The notes under the pieces: generated by a model
Database searches by the model: none
What the model saw: only the letters and a program-made list of their open reading frames with translations
Told to the model about the DNA's origin: nothing
Translations under genes and position numbers: made by a program
In this document: piece by piece, positions 17,365-26,468 of the stretch
How the letters are laid out: every line of letters begins with the position of its first letter
How positions within the stretch are numbered: position 1 is the first letter of the stretch
Origin: Streptomyces ipomoeae 91-03
GTDB taxonomy: Bacteria; Actinomycetota; Actinomycetes; Streptomycetales; Streptomycetaceae
DNA length: 46,913 nt
Direction of reading: 5' to 3'
Assembly (NCBI RefSeq): GCF_000317595.1
Contig: NZ_AEJC01000271.1
Coordinates: 1-46,913 of the forward strand

Positions 17365-18278
17365 GCCGGGTGAGTCAGATGAGTACGAGTTCCCTCTCGG
17401 GTTCGGCATCGGATTCGATGCCTGGTTCCCGCACGAGCCCCACCGTGTCGCGTGTACGGCACGGTCTGGCGCCCTGGGCCCGGATCGCCGGCCTGGCGTT
17501 GTGCGCCCTGTTGACGCTCGGCCCGGTCATCTGGACGGTGTCGACGTCACTGCGCACGCCGGCGGAGTCCTTCGACCTGCCGCCGAGGATCATCCCGGCG
17601 GACCCCACCGTCGATGCCTACCGCGGGGTGTTCGACCAGATCGACGTGTGACTTTACACACTGAACTCCACCTTGGTGACCGCGCTGATCGCGGTCGGTC
17701 AGATGATCACCGCAGGGCTGGCGGGCTATGCCTTCGCCCGCCTCGAATTCCGCTTCAAAAAGCCGCTGTTCGCGCTGGTCCTGGCCACGATGATGGTGCC
17801 CCTGCAGGTCACGATCGTCCCGGTCTTCCTGGAACTGAAGACGATGGGTCTGACCGACACCCTGCTCGGCCTCATCGTCCCGGCCTTCCCGACGGCCTTC
17901 GGCACCTTCCTGATGCGCCAGTACTTCCTGGGCATGCCGAAGGACCTGGGCGAGGCGGCGATGATCGACGGCGCGGGCCCGTGGCGCGTCTTCCGGTCCG
18001 TGTACGCCCCCTTGGCGGCCCCCGGCCTCGCCATCGTCGGCGTACTGGCTTTCAACTATCACTGGAACGAGTTCTTCCGGCCGCTGATCCTCGAGACCTC
18101 CACCGAGAACCTCACGCTGCCCCTGGGCCTGGTCTCCCTCCAGGGCAACCTCGGCACCGGCTCGATCTCCGTCGTCCTGGCCGGGGTCGTCCTCTCCATG
18201 CTCCCCGCCGTCGTCGTGTTCGTCGTCGGCCAGCGCCCTCTGCGCGAGGGCATCACCTCCGCAGGAGTCAATCGTTGA
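17361..18278 (+). pseudogene. ABC sugar transporter permease 2 (MalG-like), interrupted by in-frame TGA
   Basis: Partner permease of the same importer. Codons 1-96 (GTG 17361, coupled to permease 1) encode the first TM segment (IAGLALCALLTLGPVIWTVS) and SFDLPPRIIPADPTVDAYRG. At 17649-17651 the frame has TGA where the family needs a residue (DQIDV-stop-LYTLNSTLVT), most simply TGG to TGA. The same frame then continues intact through LVTALIAVGQMITAGLAGYA, the EAA loop (GEAAMIDGAGPWRVFRSVYA) and the last TM to a stop at 18278. Without readthrough or an internal start the importer would be dead. A single sequencing error could also explain it. Confidence 0.85.
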
Positions 18279-19681
18279 GTTCCGTGAGCCGGTCGACCGA
18301 CGCCCACAGCCCGTGCTTCAGGGTCCGCCCGTCGGCCAACTGGATGAACGACCCGAACGGGCCGTTCCGCTGGGGCGGTCGATACCACCTCTTCTACCAG
18401 CACAACCCCGACGCCCCCGTCCACGCGAACGTCCACTGGGGCCACGCCTCCAGCCCCGACCTCGCCCACTGGGACGACCACGGGATCGCCCTGCGGCCGA
18501 CGCCCGGCGGCCCGGACGAGGCGGGCTGCTGGTCCGGCTGCGTGGTGGATGACGGTGGGGTACCGACAGCGGTGTACTCCGGGATCGACCACGACCACCG
18601 GGGCCTGAGCGCGATCTGTCTCGCCGTGGCCGAGGACGACGGCCTTCAGGAATGGAAGCAACTCCCGGTGCCGGTGGTCGCCGGCCCGCCGGCCGGACTG
18701 GACGTGACGATGTTCCGAGACCCGTTCGTCTTCCGCTTCGCCGGACGCCGCTGGGCGCTGGTGGGCGCCGGCCACGCCGACGGCACCCCGTCCGTCCTGG
18801 TGTACGACTGTGAGGACCTGTACGCGTGGCGGTTCGCCGGGGTCCTGCTGGACGGCCGGGACGCGGCGGCGGCCCGCGCCTTCGGTACGCGGGCGATCGG
18901 CTGGGAGTGCCCGCAACTGTGGGAGACACCCGGGGGCGACTGGGTGCTGGCGGTGGCACTGTGGGACGGCGACCCGCTGAGCACCGCGTACCTCACAGGG
19001 CGTCTGGTAGAAAAGGGGGACGGTGGATTGGGGTTCGTGGCCGGTACGGGTGGTCCCCTGGACCTCGGCCGTGACTTCTACGCCCCCTCCGTCCTCCACG
19101 ACACGGAGTCCGGCCGCGCCCTGCTCTGGGGCTGGTCCTGGGAGTCACGCCCTCGCGAGGAGGTGGACCGCGCGGGCTGGTCCGGAGTTCTCACGGCACC
19201 ACGCGTGATGGACACCCACGAGGACGGCACACTGCGGGTCGTACCGGCCGCGGAGCTCGAACTACTCCGAGCGGCCGTCCCGTTCACGGCCACACCCGGA
19301 CCGCATCGACCGCTCCCCCTCTCCTACGACCTGCTGGTGACCGCCCGGTCGGCGGCGACGCTGAGTCTGTTGCGGGCCGCGTCCGGAGCCGAACTGACCG
19401 TGCGACTCGACCCGGCGTCCGGCGCGGTGACCCTGGACCGCACGGCCTGGCCACGCGCCCGCCCGGACGGCACGGCCCCCCTGGTCCTGCCGACCTCGCC
19501 GGGCGAGACCCTCACCGTACGGATCCTCGTGGACGGCTCCCTGCTGGAGCTGTTCGCGGGCGACCGGGCGATGGCCACGGAACGGGTGTACCGACGCGGC
19601 GACGACGTCGCGGAGCTGGCCGTGTCGGGGACGGACGTCGAGGTCACGGGCTGGGCGCTGGTCCCACCGAGCCCCGCATGA
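18275..19681 (+). CDS. GH32 beta-fructofuranosidase / sucrose hydrolase, cytosolic
   Basis: A 468-residue GH32 enzyme with no signal peptide. Catalytic residues: nucleophile Asp26 in NWMNDPNGP, RDP at 148-150 in TMFRDPFVF, acid/base Glu211 in GWECPQLWE. The DLGRDFYAPSV segment and C-terminal beta-sandwich (RILVDGSLLELFAGDRAMAT) are complete. It would cleave sucrose or imported fructo-oligosaccharides inside the cell. The start is taken as TTG 18275, which overlaps the permease stop (TTGA) and has AGGAG seven bases upstream; GTG 18284 lies too far from that site. The 3' end overlaps the convergent LacI gene by 38 bases. Confidence 0.88.
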   Translation: MSSVSRSTDAHSPCFRVRPSANWMNDPNGPFRWGGRYHLFYQHNPDAPVHANVHWGHASSPDLAHWDDHGIALRPTPGGPDEAGCWSGCVVDDGGVPTAVYSGIDHDHRGLSAICLAVAEDDGLQEWKQLPVPVVAGPPAGLDVTMFRDPFVFRFAGRRWALVGAGHADGTPSVLVYDCEDLYAWRFAGVLLDGRDAAAARAFGTRAIGWECPQLWETPGGDWVLAVALWDGDPLSTAYLTGRLVEKGDGGLGFVAGTGGPLDLGRDFYAPSVLHDTESGRALLWGWSWESRPREEVDRAGWSGVLTAPRVMDTHEDGTLRVVPAAELELLRAAVPFTATPGPHRPLPLSYDLLVTARSAATLSLLRAASGAELTVRLDPASGAVTLDRTAWPRARPDGTAPLVLPTSPGETLTVRILVDGSLLELFAGDRAMATERVYRRGDDVAELAVSGTDVEVTGWALVPPSPA

Positions 19682-20708
19682 CGACGGGACACTCCAGCCG
19701 CCGGGTGGTGACGGACGGCGCGGTCCCGCTGTCGATGGCGTCCAGGAGCAGGCGGGCGGCCGCCTCTCCCATCGCGCGATGGGGCAGAGCGACCGTGGTG
19801 AGGGGCGGGCTGAGGAAAGCGGCCATGTGCTCCTGGTCGTCGTAACCGACGACGGACAGATCGGCGGGCACGTCGAGGCCCAGGCGCGCGGCGGCGTGGA
19901 GGACGCCGGCGGCGACCCGGTCGTTGTAACAGACGATCCCCGTGGGCCGCCGGTCGGCGGGAACACGGTCCAGCAACCGCAACGCTCCCTCGTACCCTGC
20001 GGCGATCTCCCCTCCCGTCCGCATGATCCAGTCCTTCTCGGCGGTCAGCCCCACCGCTCGCAGCGCGTCCCGGAAGCCGCGCAGCCGCTCCGCGGTCGCG
20101 ATGTCGTCCAGGCCACCCACCAGGGCGACACGGCGGTGGCCCGCGTCGAGGAGCACGCGCGCGGCACTGCGGCCACCGGCCCGCTCGGCGGGGATGACGG
20201 CGGGGAGAGAGCCGTCCTCGGGAAGGCAGTTGGCAAGCACGGCGAACGTGCGGTGCAGCCCTTCCGGGACTCGGGCGCGGCGCAACGACAGCGCGGCGTA
20301 GATGATCCCGTCGACCCTCCGGTCGAGCAGTTCGGCGACGGCCGCGTCCTCGGCGACGGGGTCCTGCCCGGAGTCGACGGTGAGCACCAGATGCTCACTG
20401 TTCCACGCCATGTCCATAGCCCCGCGCAGCAGCCGCCCGGCAAACGGCGATGTGGCGATCTCGTCCGTCACCAGACCGATCACGGCGGTACGACGTCGGC
20501 GCAGGCCACGGGCGACCGCGTTCGGCCGGTAGCCGAGCTGTGTGGCTGCCTTGCGGATCTTCTCCTGCGTCTCGGCGGAGAGGTTGCCCTCGGCACGCCC
20601 GTTGAAGACGAAGGACACGGCCGTGTGCGACACCCCGGCAAGCCGGGCGACATCCCGCGAGGTCGCCCGCTCAGCCCCGCCACCCCGCGCCTTCTCGACC
20701 CCGCCCAT
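19644..20708 (-). CDS. LacI family repressor of the fructan locus
   Basis: A 354-residue LacI/GalR protein. HTH: ATSRDVARLAGVSHTAVSFV followed by FNGRAEGNLSAETQEKI; hinge GYRPNAVARGLRRRRT; then the sugar-binding-like domain (VIGLVTDEIATSPFAGRLL ... ICYNDRVAAGVLHAAARLGL-type motif ... VVGYDDQEHMAAFLSPPLTT). The start at 20708 (MGGVEKARGGG) is chosen over the longer frame to 20849. It is convergent with the cytosolic GH32 gene. Two similar operators at 14838-14849 and 14953-14966 fit repression of both divergent transcripts, released by a sugar. That it binds these sites is inference from context. Confidence 0.85.
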   Translation of the reverse strand: MGGVEKARGGGAERATSRDVARLAGVSHTAVSFVFNGRAEGNLSAETQEKIRKAATQLGYRPNAVARGLRRRRTAVIGLVTDEIATSPFAGRLLRGAMDMAWNSEHLVLTVDSGQDPVAEDAAVAELLDRRVDGIIYAALSLRRARVPEGLHRTFAVLANCLPEDGSLPAVIPAERAGGRSAARVLLDAGHRRVALVGGLDDIATAERLRGFRDALRAVGLTAEKDWIMRTGGEIAAGYEGALRLLDRVPADRRPTGIVCYNDRVAAGVLHAAARLGLDVPADLSVVGYDDQEHMAAFLSPPLTTVALPHRAMGEAAARLLLDAIDSGTAPSVTTRRLECPVVMRGSVGPAPSP

Positions 20709-20845
20709 GCCTCGTCCCCGCCGAGTTTGCCTGATCGGACAAAGCCTACCCGTGGCGACGTCGCCACTCCCGTTCGTCTCGGTGGTGGTTATGGGAGCCT
20801 CCAGGGAAAGCCGAGACGTAGGTCCTTGCAGCACGCCGGGGCCGC

Positions 20846-21436
20846 TCACCGAGACCGTGATGTCTCGGTCGCGCAGTGTGTGACCCGCAGCCTGCCCCTC
20901 AGTCGTGTGAGCATCTGCGCGCTGCGCAGACGTGCCCGTGCGTCGGGCGCGGTGACGCGGACGGGCTTGGCGGTGCGGGCGTCAAGGGTCAGCGCGCGGT
21001 CCTTGCCCATCACCAGCCGGGGCGTCACCAGTTCAGAACTGATCCACTGTGTGACCGAGACCCATGTGACCAGCGCGACCAAGCCGAGCAGCCCTGTCTC
21101 CCGCACGACCCGTTCCATCGGTCGCGCGCCCGGAGACGCCAGAGCCTGAGCCTCCCGCACGATGCGGGATACGATCGCCGGCCGCACATCGTTCACCACC
21201 GAGCTATGAAACCTCCAACGCTGGTTCTTGATACGCCCGAGGTCGCCACGGGCCTCCTGCTTGCGCTGCCGGACCACGAGTCGCGGACTCATGTTCGGCG
21301 CAGACCGGTCAAGTCCGTGACGGTCCTGACGCGGTCGCACCGGCACGGCGTTGACCGCCGCGGGCGCGTTAGATCTGTTGAGCAGCAGAATGGGGGGCAT
21401 TCCGCGCCACCTGTATCTGCCGAACGGGCCTGTCAC
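20846..21436 (-). CDS. hypothetical protein with one membrane segment
   Basis: A 196-codon open frame, possible later starts near 21400 and 21292. It has one hydrophobic stretch (LLGLVALVTWVSVTQWISS) flanked by Arg-rich sequence and no family I can recognise. It may be a chance frame in a degenerate stretch; codon usage is not convincing either way. The 20709-21833 gap otherwise holds only an nSTAND-like fragment and a GGCGTC repeat. Confidence 0.22.
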   Translation of the reverse strand: MTGPFGRYRWRGMPPILLLNRSNAPAAVNAVPVRPRQDRHGLDRSAPNMSPRLVVRQRKQEARGDLGRIKNQRWRFHSSVVNDVRPAIVSRIVREAQALASPGARPMERVVRETGLLGLVALVTWVSVTQWISSELVTPRLVMGKDRALTLDARTAKPVRVTAPDARARLRSAQMLTRLRGRLRVTHCATETSRSR

Positions 21437-21673
21437 CTCTGCCGATCGGCAGACCTCGACGGGATACGGTGGCTTGTGCTGACCTGCCGCCGGCGGAACG
21501 GTGGGGAGCGGCTGGTCAACGGCGGATCTGCGATGCCCCTGGCCGAACTCTCAGCGCCGCCGTCCGTGACGGCCGACCGGTAGCGGCGCGAACGTGTGCG
21601 GTGCAGGTTCAGACGAGCCGCTTGCGCAGGGTCCCGATCTTCCGGACCGGCCCGTCGCTGCCAGGTCGAGCGC

Positions 21674-21702
21674 GGGCTCGGCGTCGGCGTCGGCGTCGGC
21701 GT
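21674..21702. repeat. GGCGTC hexanucleotide tandem repeat
   Basis: Four to five uninterrupted copies of GGCGTC follow CGCGGGCTC. In the minus-strand frame it reads as Asp-Ala repeats. It could expand or contract by slippage. No role evident. Confidence 0.6.
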
Positions 21703-21734
21703 CGATGAGCGGGGCCGAGCCGTCGACCACCTTG

Positions 21735-21835
21735 TCCCGTAGGGTCCGGAGCCCGATGACCGCCGACGAACTGCGCGAGGCGGTGGTCAAACCGGCGCAG
21801 GCGGGCGGCGCCCGGCGCAGGACGGTGGCTCGGTC
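21735..21835 (+). pseudogene. fragment resembling an nSTAND-type NTPase/WD40 protein
   Basis: The plus-strand frame reads LSRRVRSPMTADELREAVVK then PAQAGGARRR. The segment PMTADELREAVVKPAQAGG closely fits the conserved stretch (GPMTxxELRxAVxxPAxxAG) in actinobacterial novel-STAND NTPases with WD40 repeats. Sequence either side does not continue the family, so at most ~30 codons survive. Confidence 0.3.
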
Positions 21836-23318
21836 AGGTCTCGTCGGTGAGGTCGATGCCCCGGTCGGCTCTGCCGAGCCGGTCGTAGACGTGCCGGCGC
21901 CGCGACCGGAAGTACAGGGCGAGGGCGATCCCCACGCACAAGCCGACCAGCGGAATACCCACGAGCCACAGGTTCTGGCCCGGCGCCCCGCCGACGATGA
22001 GCTCGAAGTGGGTCAGCGCCAGGAAGACCGTGCCGCCCAGTGAGGCCGCGGCGATACCGGGAGCGAGAAACACCTTGAACCAGTTCTCCCCGGCCGGGAC
22101 ACCGGTGCGGCCGAACCAGACGATGACCGCCAGACTCACCATGGTCATCAGGAGCAGGATGCCGGCCGCCCCGAGACCGGTCAGCTCGGCGTAGAGCGAC
22201 GGCCCCTGGCTGCCGGCGACCACGAAGGCGAGCAGTACGACAGCGGTGACGATCGCGGCCAGCGTGGAGGCGCGATGCGGTGAACCGTGCCGGCGGTGAA
22301 CGTCCGCCAGATACCCGGGGAGCGCCCTGTCGCAGCTCAGGTTGTGGACGTACCGCGCCACCACGTTGTGGATGGCGAGCAGCGCGGCCAGGACCGACGT
22401 GGTCACGAAGAGATAGGACAGCTGGGTGAAGGCGGGAGCGACATAGTGCCCGATCGAGTCGGGGAACATCGTCGTCGGCGCGTTCGTGGCCACGCTGACG
22501 GCCTTCGCCCCGTACGCCGACATGAGCGCGTAACAGGACAGGAGGTACAGGAGGCCGACGAAGACGACCGCGGTGTAGGTCGCCCGCGGGATGGTCTTGT
22601 TCGGGTTGCGGACCTCGTCGCGGAACAGGGCGGTGGCTTCGAAGCCGAGAAAGAGCAGGATGGCGAAGAGTATCGCGACACCCACGTCGCCCCTGGTGAA
22701 CTCGAAGGGGCTCAGCGGCCGTGCCGTGAGCCCGTCCGGACCACCACCACCAGCGATGAGCACCGCCACGTCGTACGTCATGACCACCACGACTTCGACG
22801 ACCATGGCGATCGAGAGGATCTTCGCCGACAGTTCGATGTGCAGGTAGCCCAGGACGCTCACGACGGCCCACCCCAGAACCGTCCACACCAGCCAGGGGG
22901 TGTTCGGTCCGTCGAGGCTGACGATGAGGTTCTGGACCGTGACGCCGAGTTGGGCGTAGACGCCGGCGAGCAGCACCACATAGGTGGTGACGGCCAGGAG
23001 GCCCGCACCCAGTCCGACGACCTTGCCGAGTCCGGTGCTGATGAAGGAGTAGAAATCACCGGGCTTGGGCACGTGCCTGGCCATGGTCACGTAACCGACG
23101 GCGAAGAACAGCAGGACGACCGTCGCGGCGGCGAAGGCGAAAGCCGCGCCCTTCCCCCCGAAGGAGATGCTGTAGGGGAGGTAGGCGCTCACCACCGAGA
23201 TCGGGGCCGAGAACGCGAGAACGGTCAGGGTGAGGGCTCTGGTGCCCATGTGGCCCGAAAGCGCGCGGGACTCACTGCTGGCGCCGCCGGTCACCGACCA
23301 CGGAAGCCGACGTTTCAC
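21834..23318 (-). CDS. APC superfamily amino acid permease
   Basis: A 494-residue integral membrane protein with about 12 TM segments. The N-terminal signature LTVLAFSAPISVVSAYLPYS, then FYSFISTGLGKVVGLGAGLL and FLGFEATALFRDEVRNPNKT, is characteristic of APC amino acid/polyamine transporters (the FE/G-x-E region of TM6). It would move an amino acid or amine by proton or solute coupling. The start is GTG 23318 (KRRLPWSV); two mini-ORFs of 8 and 9 codons, each overlapping the next by four bases, precede it. It is convergent to nothing intact and lies inside the tRNA-bounded island. Substrate cannot be predicted. Confidence 0.88.
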   Translation of the reverse strand: MKRRLPWSVTGGASSESRALSGHMGTRALTLTVLAFSAPISVVSAYLPYSISFGGKGAAFAFAAATVVLLFFAVGYVTMARHVPKPGDFYSFISTGLGKVVGLGAGLLAVTTYVVLLAGVYAQLGVTVQNLIVSLDGPNTPWLVWTVLGWAVVSVLGYLHIELSAKILSIAMVVEVVVVMTYDVAVLIAGGGGPDGLTARPLSPFEFTRGDVGVAILFAILLFLGFEATALFRDEVRNPNKTIPRATYTAVVFVGLLYLLSCYALMSAYGAKAVSVATNAPTTMFPDSIGHYVAPAFTQLSYLFVTTSVLAALLAIHNVVARYVHNLSCDRALPGYLADVHRRHGSPHRASTLAAIVTAVVLLAFVVAGSQGPSLYAELTGLGAAGILLLMTMVSLAVIVWFGRTGVPAGENWFKVFLAPGIAAASLGGTVFLALTHFELIVGGAPGQNLWLVGIPLVGLCVGIALALYFRSRRRHVYDRLGRADRGIDLTDET

Positions 23319-23367
23319 CTTAATGACCTTGAGTTGCTTCTCATGGCAGCGTCCTTCTGGTTCTCAT
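23315..23367 (-). promoter_or_regulatory. two overlapping mini-ORFs before the permease (possible leader)
   Basis: ATG 23367 encodes MRTRRTLP and stops in an ATGA that starts a second mini-ORF at 23344 (MRSNSRSLR, preceded by AGAAGGA), whose TGA overlaps the permease GTG in a GTGA. The chain could couple translation or act as an Arg-rich leader. It may be chance. The remaining 23368-23679 gap shows nothing else. Confidence 0.3.
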
Positions 23368-23679
23368 GTTAAATCGAACGGACGGAGCCGACCACGTTCG
23401 GCCGACGATTGCGGCGATCTCGATGTCGGCCGCCGCACGGGAACCGCGGAACGTTTTGCCGACGGTGATGCCCGCGAGCGTGCGAGAACAGCGACCAGCG
23501 ACCGTGTGGGCCGACCGGAGGAACCCTCCAGTGCCGGGATCCGGGCCGTGATCCGTGAGCCGTGCGATATGCGCGGGAAGTGACGGAGACTGTCCGACCG
23601 GCAGCCCGGCGCCTCGCAGCGCATGCCAGGCGCCGGGGGTAGCCTGGCTGCCAGGGACACCCACCCCTGGCAGGCCTCC

Positions 23680-26094
23680 ATGACAGCACTCGTCCCAGCG
23701 GCGCAGTTCGCACACGACAATCCCTTCGATACGGTCACGGCGGCCATCGCGGTACTGGACCACCGGGAGACTGTCGTCGGCTGGAACACTTCGGCGGAGC
23801 AACAGTTCGGCTTCTCCGCCGCCGAGGTCCTGGGCCGCTCCGCCCGCGAACTGCTCGCGGACGTGGACGCCCTCGAATCCGACGGCAACGTCCCCGGTCT
23901 GATCGGCCTGGTGCCGCAGGACGGGGGCCTGTCGGCGGATCGCGCCCGGCAGCCCGGTCACACCGAGATCCGGAACCTGCGCCGTCGCGACGGCGGCACC
24001 GTGCCCACAGCCCTGCGGGTGAGCCGGCTGGACCACCGCGACCTCGGCGCGCTCTGGCTGGTGCTGCTGATTCCCGCCGACCGTCTCCAGCACTGGATGA
24101 CGGCCCAGTCGGTGCTGGACGGCCTCGTCACACGGTCGTCGATCATCCTGACGGTCTACGGGCCCGACGCGCGTGTGGCCTGGATCAACGGCGCCCAGCA
24201 GGAGCAGATAGGTTTCACACCGGCACAGACTCAGGGCCGGTACGTCAGCGACCTGCTGCCCCAGGGGGAGGTCATCACACCAGGGTACCTAGGTCCGCTG
24301 GAGGACGTGATCGCCGAGGTCTTCCGGACCAGCACCCCGGTGACCGATCTCCACTACCGCAGCCCCACCCCGGCGGACCCCGCTCACCAGCGCGTCTGGT
24401 CCAACTCGTACTTTCGTCTGGAGGACTCCGACGGCCATCCGCTCGGGGTCTGTGAGGCCGCCTTCGACATCACCTCCCGCTACGAGGCCCGGCAGCGGCT
24501 GGCCCTGCTGAGCCGGGCCAGCAGCATCGGCAGGACGCTGGACGCCACGCGCACGGCCCAGGAACTGGCGGAGGTGGTGGTGCCCGGCTTCGCCGACGAG
24601 GTCAGGGTCGAGCTCGCGGACTCCGTCCTGCTCGGCGAGGACCTTCCGGCCGGCCCCGCCGCCCAGCCCGCACCACTGCGGTGTGTCGCGCAGCGCGACA
24701 CCGCCGACGTCGACACTCCCGTTCCGCAGTACGCGTCAGGGCCGACGGAAGGTCAACGCCGGCTGGTCCTGAGCTTGCGGTCCGGGGACACGCTGCTCGG
24801 CCGGGCGACGTTCACACGGCTGGCCCCGCGGGATCCGTTCGCCCCGGAGGACCGCGACCTGGCGGGCGAACTGGTCTCCCGTGCGGCGGTGTGCATCACC
24901 AACGCATGGCGCTTCGCACGTGAGCACGCCACCGCGCTGGCGCTGCAGCACGCCCTCCTGCCCCACCGACTCCCCCAGCCGGCCAGCGTGGGCATCGCCC
25001 ACCACTATGAGCCGGCGGCCGGACAGGCCGGTGTCGGCGGCGACTGGTACGACGTGGTCCCGCTGTCCGGGGCCCGGGTCGGCCTGGTCGTCGGTGACGT
25101 GGCCGGCCACGGACTGCGAGCGACGGCGACCATGGGTCGTCTGCGGACCACGGTCCGAGCCCTGGCGGCACTCGATCTCGACCCGGGCGAACTGCTGACC
25201 CGGCTCGACGACCTGGTCGCCCAAGCCCGGATCGGCATCCATCCCGAGGACGGCGACCCGGCGGAGGACCCGGCGCTGGGTACGCGATGCCTGTACGCCG
25301 TGTACGACCCGGCCTCCCAGGTCTGCTCGACGGCGAGCGCCGGCCATCTCACCCCGGTGGTCGTCGCGCCGGACGGGAGCGCGCACCACGTGGCGGTGCC
25401 CGTCGGTCCGCCGCTCGGCATCGCCGACCTGCCGTTCGAGTCCGCGGAGGTCCGGCTTGCTCCTGGCAGCATGCTCGCCCTGTTCACCGACGGGCTCGTC
25501 AACGACGAGTACGGGGACATCGAGGCCGGTGTGGCCGATCTGTGCCGTGTGCTGCAACGCCGCGGCATCACGCCGGCGGAGGCCTGCCAGGCCATCGCCG
25601 ACCGGCGTAGCCGCGACCGGGCGCAGGACGACGCCACACTACTGCTCGTCCGGGTCCAGGCGCTGACCAAGGACAGCATGGCCGCGTGGACCATCCCCGC
25701 CGAGCCGGCAGAGGTGGCCCGGGCCCGGGCACTGTGTCTGCGGCAGCTCTCCGCCTGGGATCTCGACGAGGTCGGTTTCGTCGTGGAGTTGATCGTCAGC
25801 GAACTGGTGACCAACGCGATCCGGTACGGCGGCGCTCCGCTGTGCCTGAGGCTGCTGCGCGACGGCAACCGCGTCCTGATCTGCGAGGTCTCCGACAGCG
25901 GTCACACGTCTCCGCACCTGCGGCGGGCCGGACTGGACGACGAAGGCGGCCGGGGCCTGTACCTCGTCGCCCAGCTGACGGCCCGCTGGGGCACGCGCTA
26001 CACCCGCGACGGAAAGACAATCTGGACCGAGGTCCGGCTCGGTTCGGCCCCCCCCGTCCCAGAGTCGCCCGGAAGCCGCCTGAACGGTCCGTGA
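23680..26094 (+). CDS. PAS-PAS-GAF-SpoIIE phosphatase-HATPase signalling protein
   Basis: An ~804-residue multidomain regulator. Order: PAS (VTAAIAVLDHRETVVGWNTS), second PAS (IILTVYGPDARVAWINGAQQ), GAF-like domain (LLSRASSIGRTLDATRTAQE on), PP2C-type SpoIIE phosphatase (VGGDWYDVVPL, VVGDVAGHGLRA, LFTDGLVNDEYGD, DDATLLLVRV), and a C-terminal RsbW/SpoIIAB-like HATPase (N-box SELVTNAIRYGG, G-box GRGLYLVAQL). Phosphatase and anti-sigma kinase activity in one chain lets it set the phosphorylation state of an anti-sigma-factor antagonist in response to a PAS/GAF signal. No antagonist or sigma gene adjoins it. The start at 23680 is chosen because PAS follows directly; the frame is open to 23623. 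Function beyond domains is inference. Confidence 0.9.
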   Translation: MTALVPAAQFAHDNPFDTVTAAIAVLDHRETVVGWNTSAEQQFGFSAAEVLGRSARELLADVDALESDGNVPGLIGLVPQDGGLSADRARQPGHTEIRNLRRRDGGTVPTALRVSRLDHRDLGALWLVLLIPADRLQHWMTAQSVLDGLVTRSSIILTVYGPDARVAWINGAQQEQIGFTPAQTQGRYVSDLLPQGEVITPGYLGPLEDVIAEVFRTSTPVTDLHYRSPTPADPAHQRVWSNSYFRLEDSDGHPLGVCEAAFDITSRYEARQRLALLSRASSIGRTLDATRTAQELAEVVVPGFADEVRVELADSVLLGEDLPAGPAAQPAPLRCVAQRDTADVDTPVPQYASGPTEGQRRLVLSLRSGDTLLGRATFTRLAPRDPFAPEDRDLAGELVSRAAVCITNAWRFAREHATALALQHALLPHRLPQPASVGIAHHYEPAAGQAGVGGDWYDVVPLSGARVGLVVGDVAGHGLRATATMGRLRTTVRALAALDLDPGELLTRLDDLVAQARIGIHPEDGDPAEDPALGTRCLYAVYDPASQVCSTASAGHLTPVVVAPDGSAHHVAVPVGPPLGIADLPFESAEVRLAPGSMLALFTDGLVNDEYGDIEAGVADLCRVLQRRGITPAEACQAIADRRSRDRAQDDATLLLVRVQALTKDSMAAWTIPAEPAEVARARALCLRQLSAWDLDEVGFVVELIVSELVTNAIRYGGAPLCLRLLRDGNRVLICEVSDSGHTSPHLRRAGLDDEGGRGLYLVAQLTARWGTRYTRDGKTIWTEVRLGSAPPVPESPGSRLNGP

Positions 26095-26279
26095 GCGAGC
26101 GGGACGACGGCTGCCGGTCGCGCGACGGCGGCGGAAGCGACGGCGGCCGACGCGTCCACCACCTCTTCCCAGGCCTACTGACCAGACGCCTCGGCCCGGG
26201 CAAGGACCGCACCCACCGCAACCCCGAGCGGCCAGACCGTCATCAATCGCTCCAGCCGCCCGATGCCGGCCCCGCTGGG

Positions 26280-26468
26280 TCAGTTTGTACTGGGCGGTGT
26301 CGACTCAACTCGATGAGACGGGCTGGTCGCCGAGTAGAGGAATTCGGCTCGTGCCGGCTCGCAGAGGTGGAATACTCCGGCGGCGATGTGTCCCTCCCAG
26401 GGACGCAGCGCGCCTGGGGTGCGGAACAGGTGCCACAGAGCCGAGGTGTCCACCAGATACGTGATCAC
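26280..26468 (-). pseudogene. vapC: VapC PIN toxin, C-terminally truncated
   Basis: The first ~50 residues are a normal PIN N-terminus (MITYLVDTSALWHLFRTPGA ... LCEPARAEFLYSATSPSHR) with catalytic Asp in LVDTSAL and Glu in PARAEFL. After SHR (near 26318) the sequence changes to VESTPPSTN and stops at 62 residues; full PIN toxins are ~130, so the remaining two acidic residues are missing. The start overlaps the end of vapB. The break point marks a rearrangement junction near the right end of the island. It should be non-toxic. Confidence 0.75.

Noticed and set aside
17501..19681. 726-residue frame containing the cytosolic GH32 enzyme
   Set aside because: The upstream part is an out-of-frame reading of the permease gene; the real start is near 18275.
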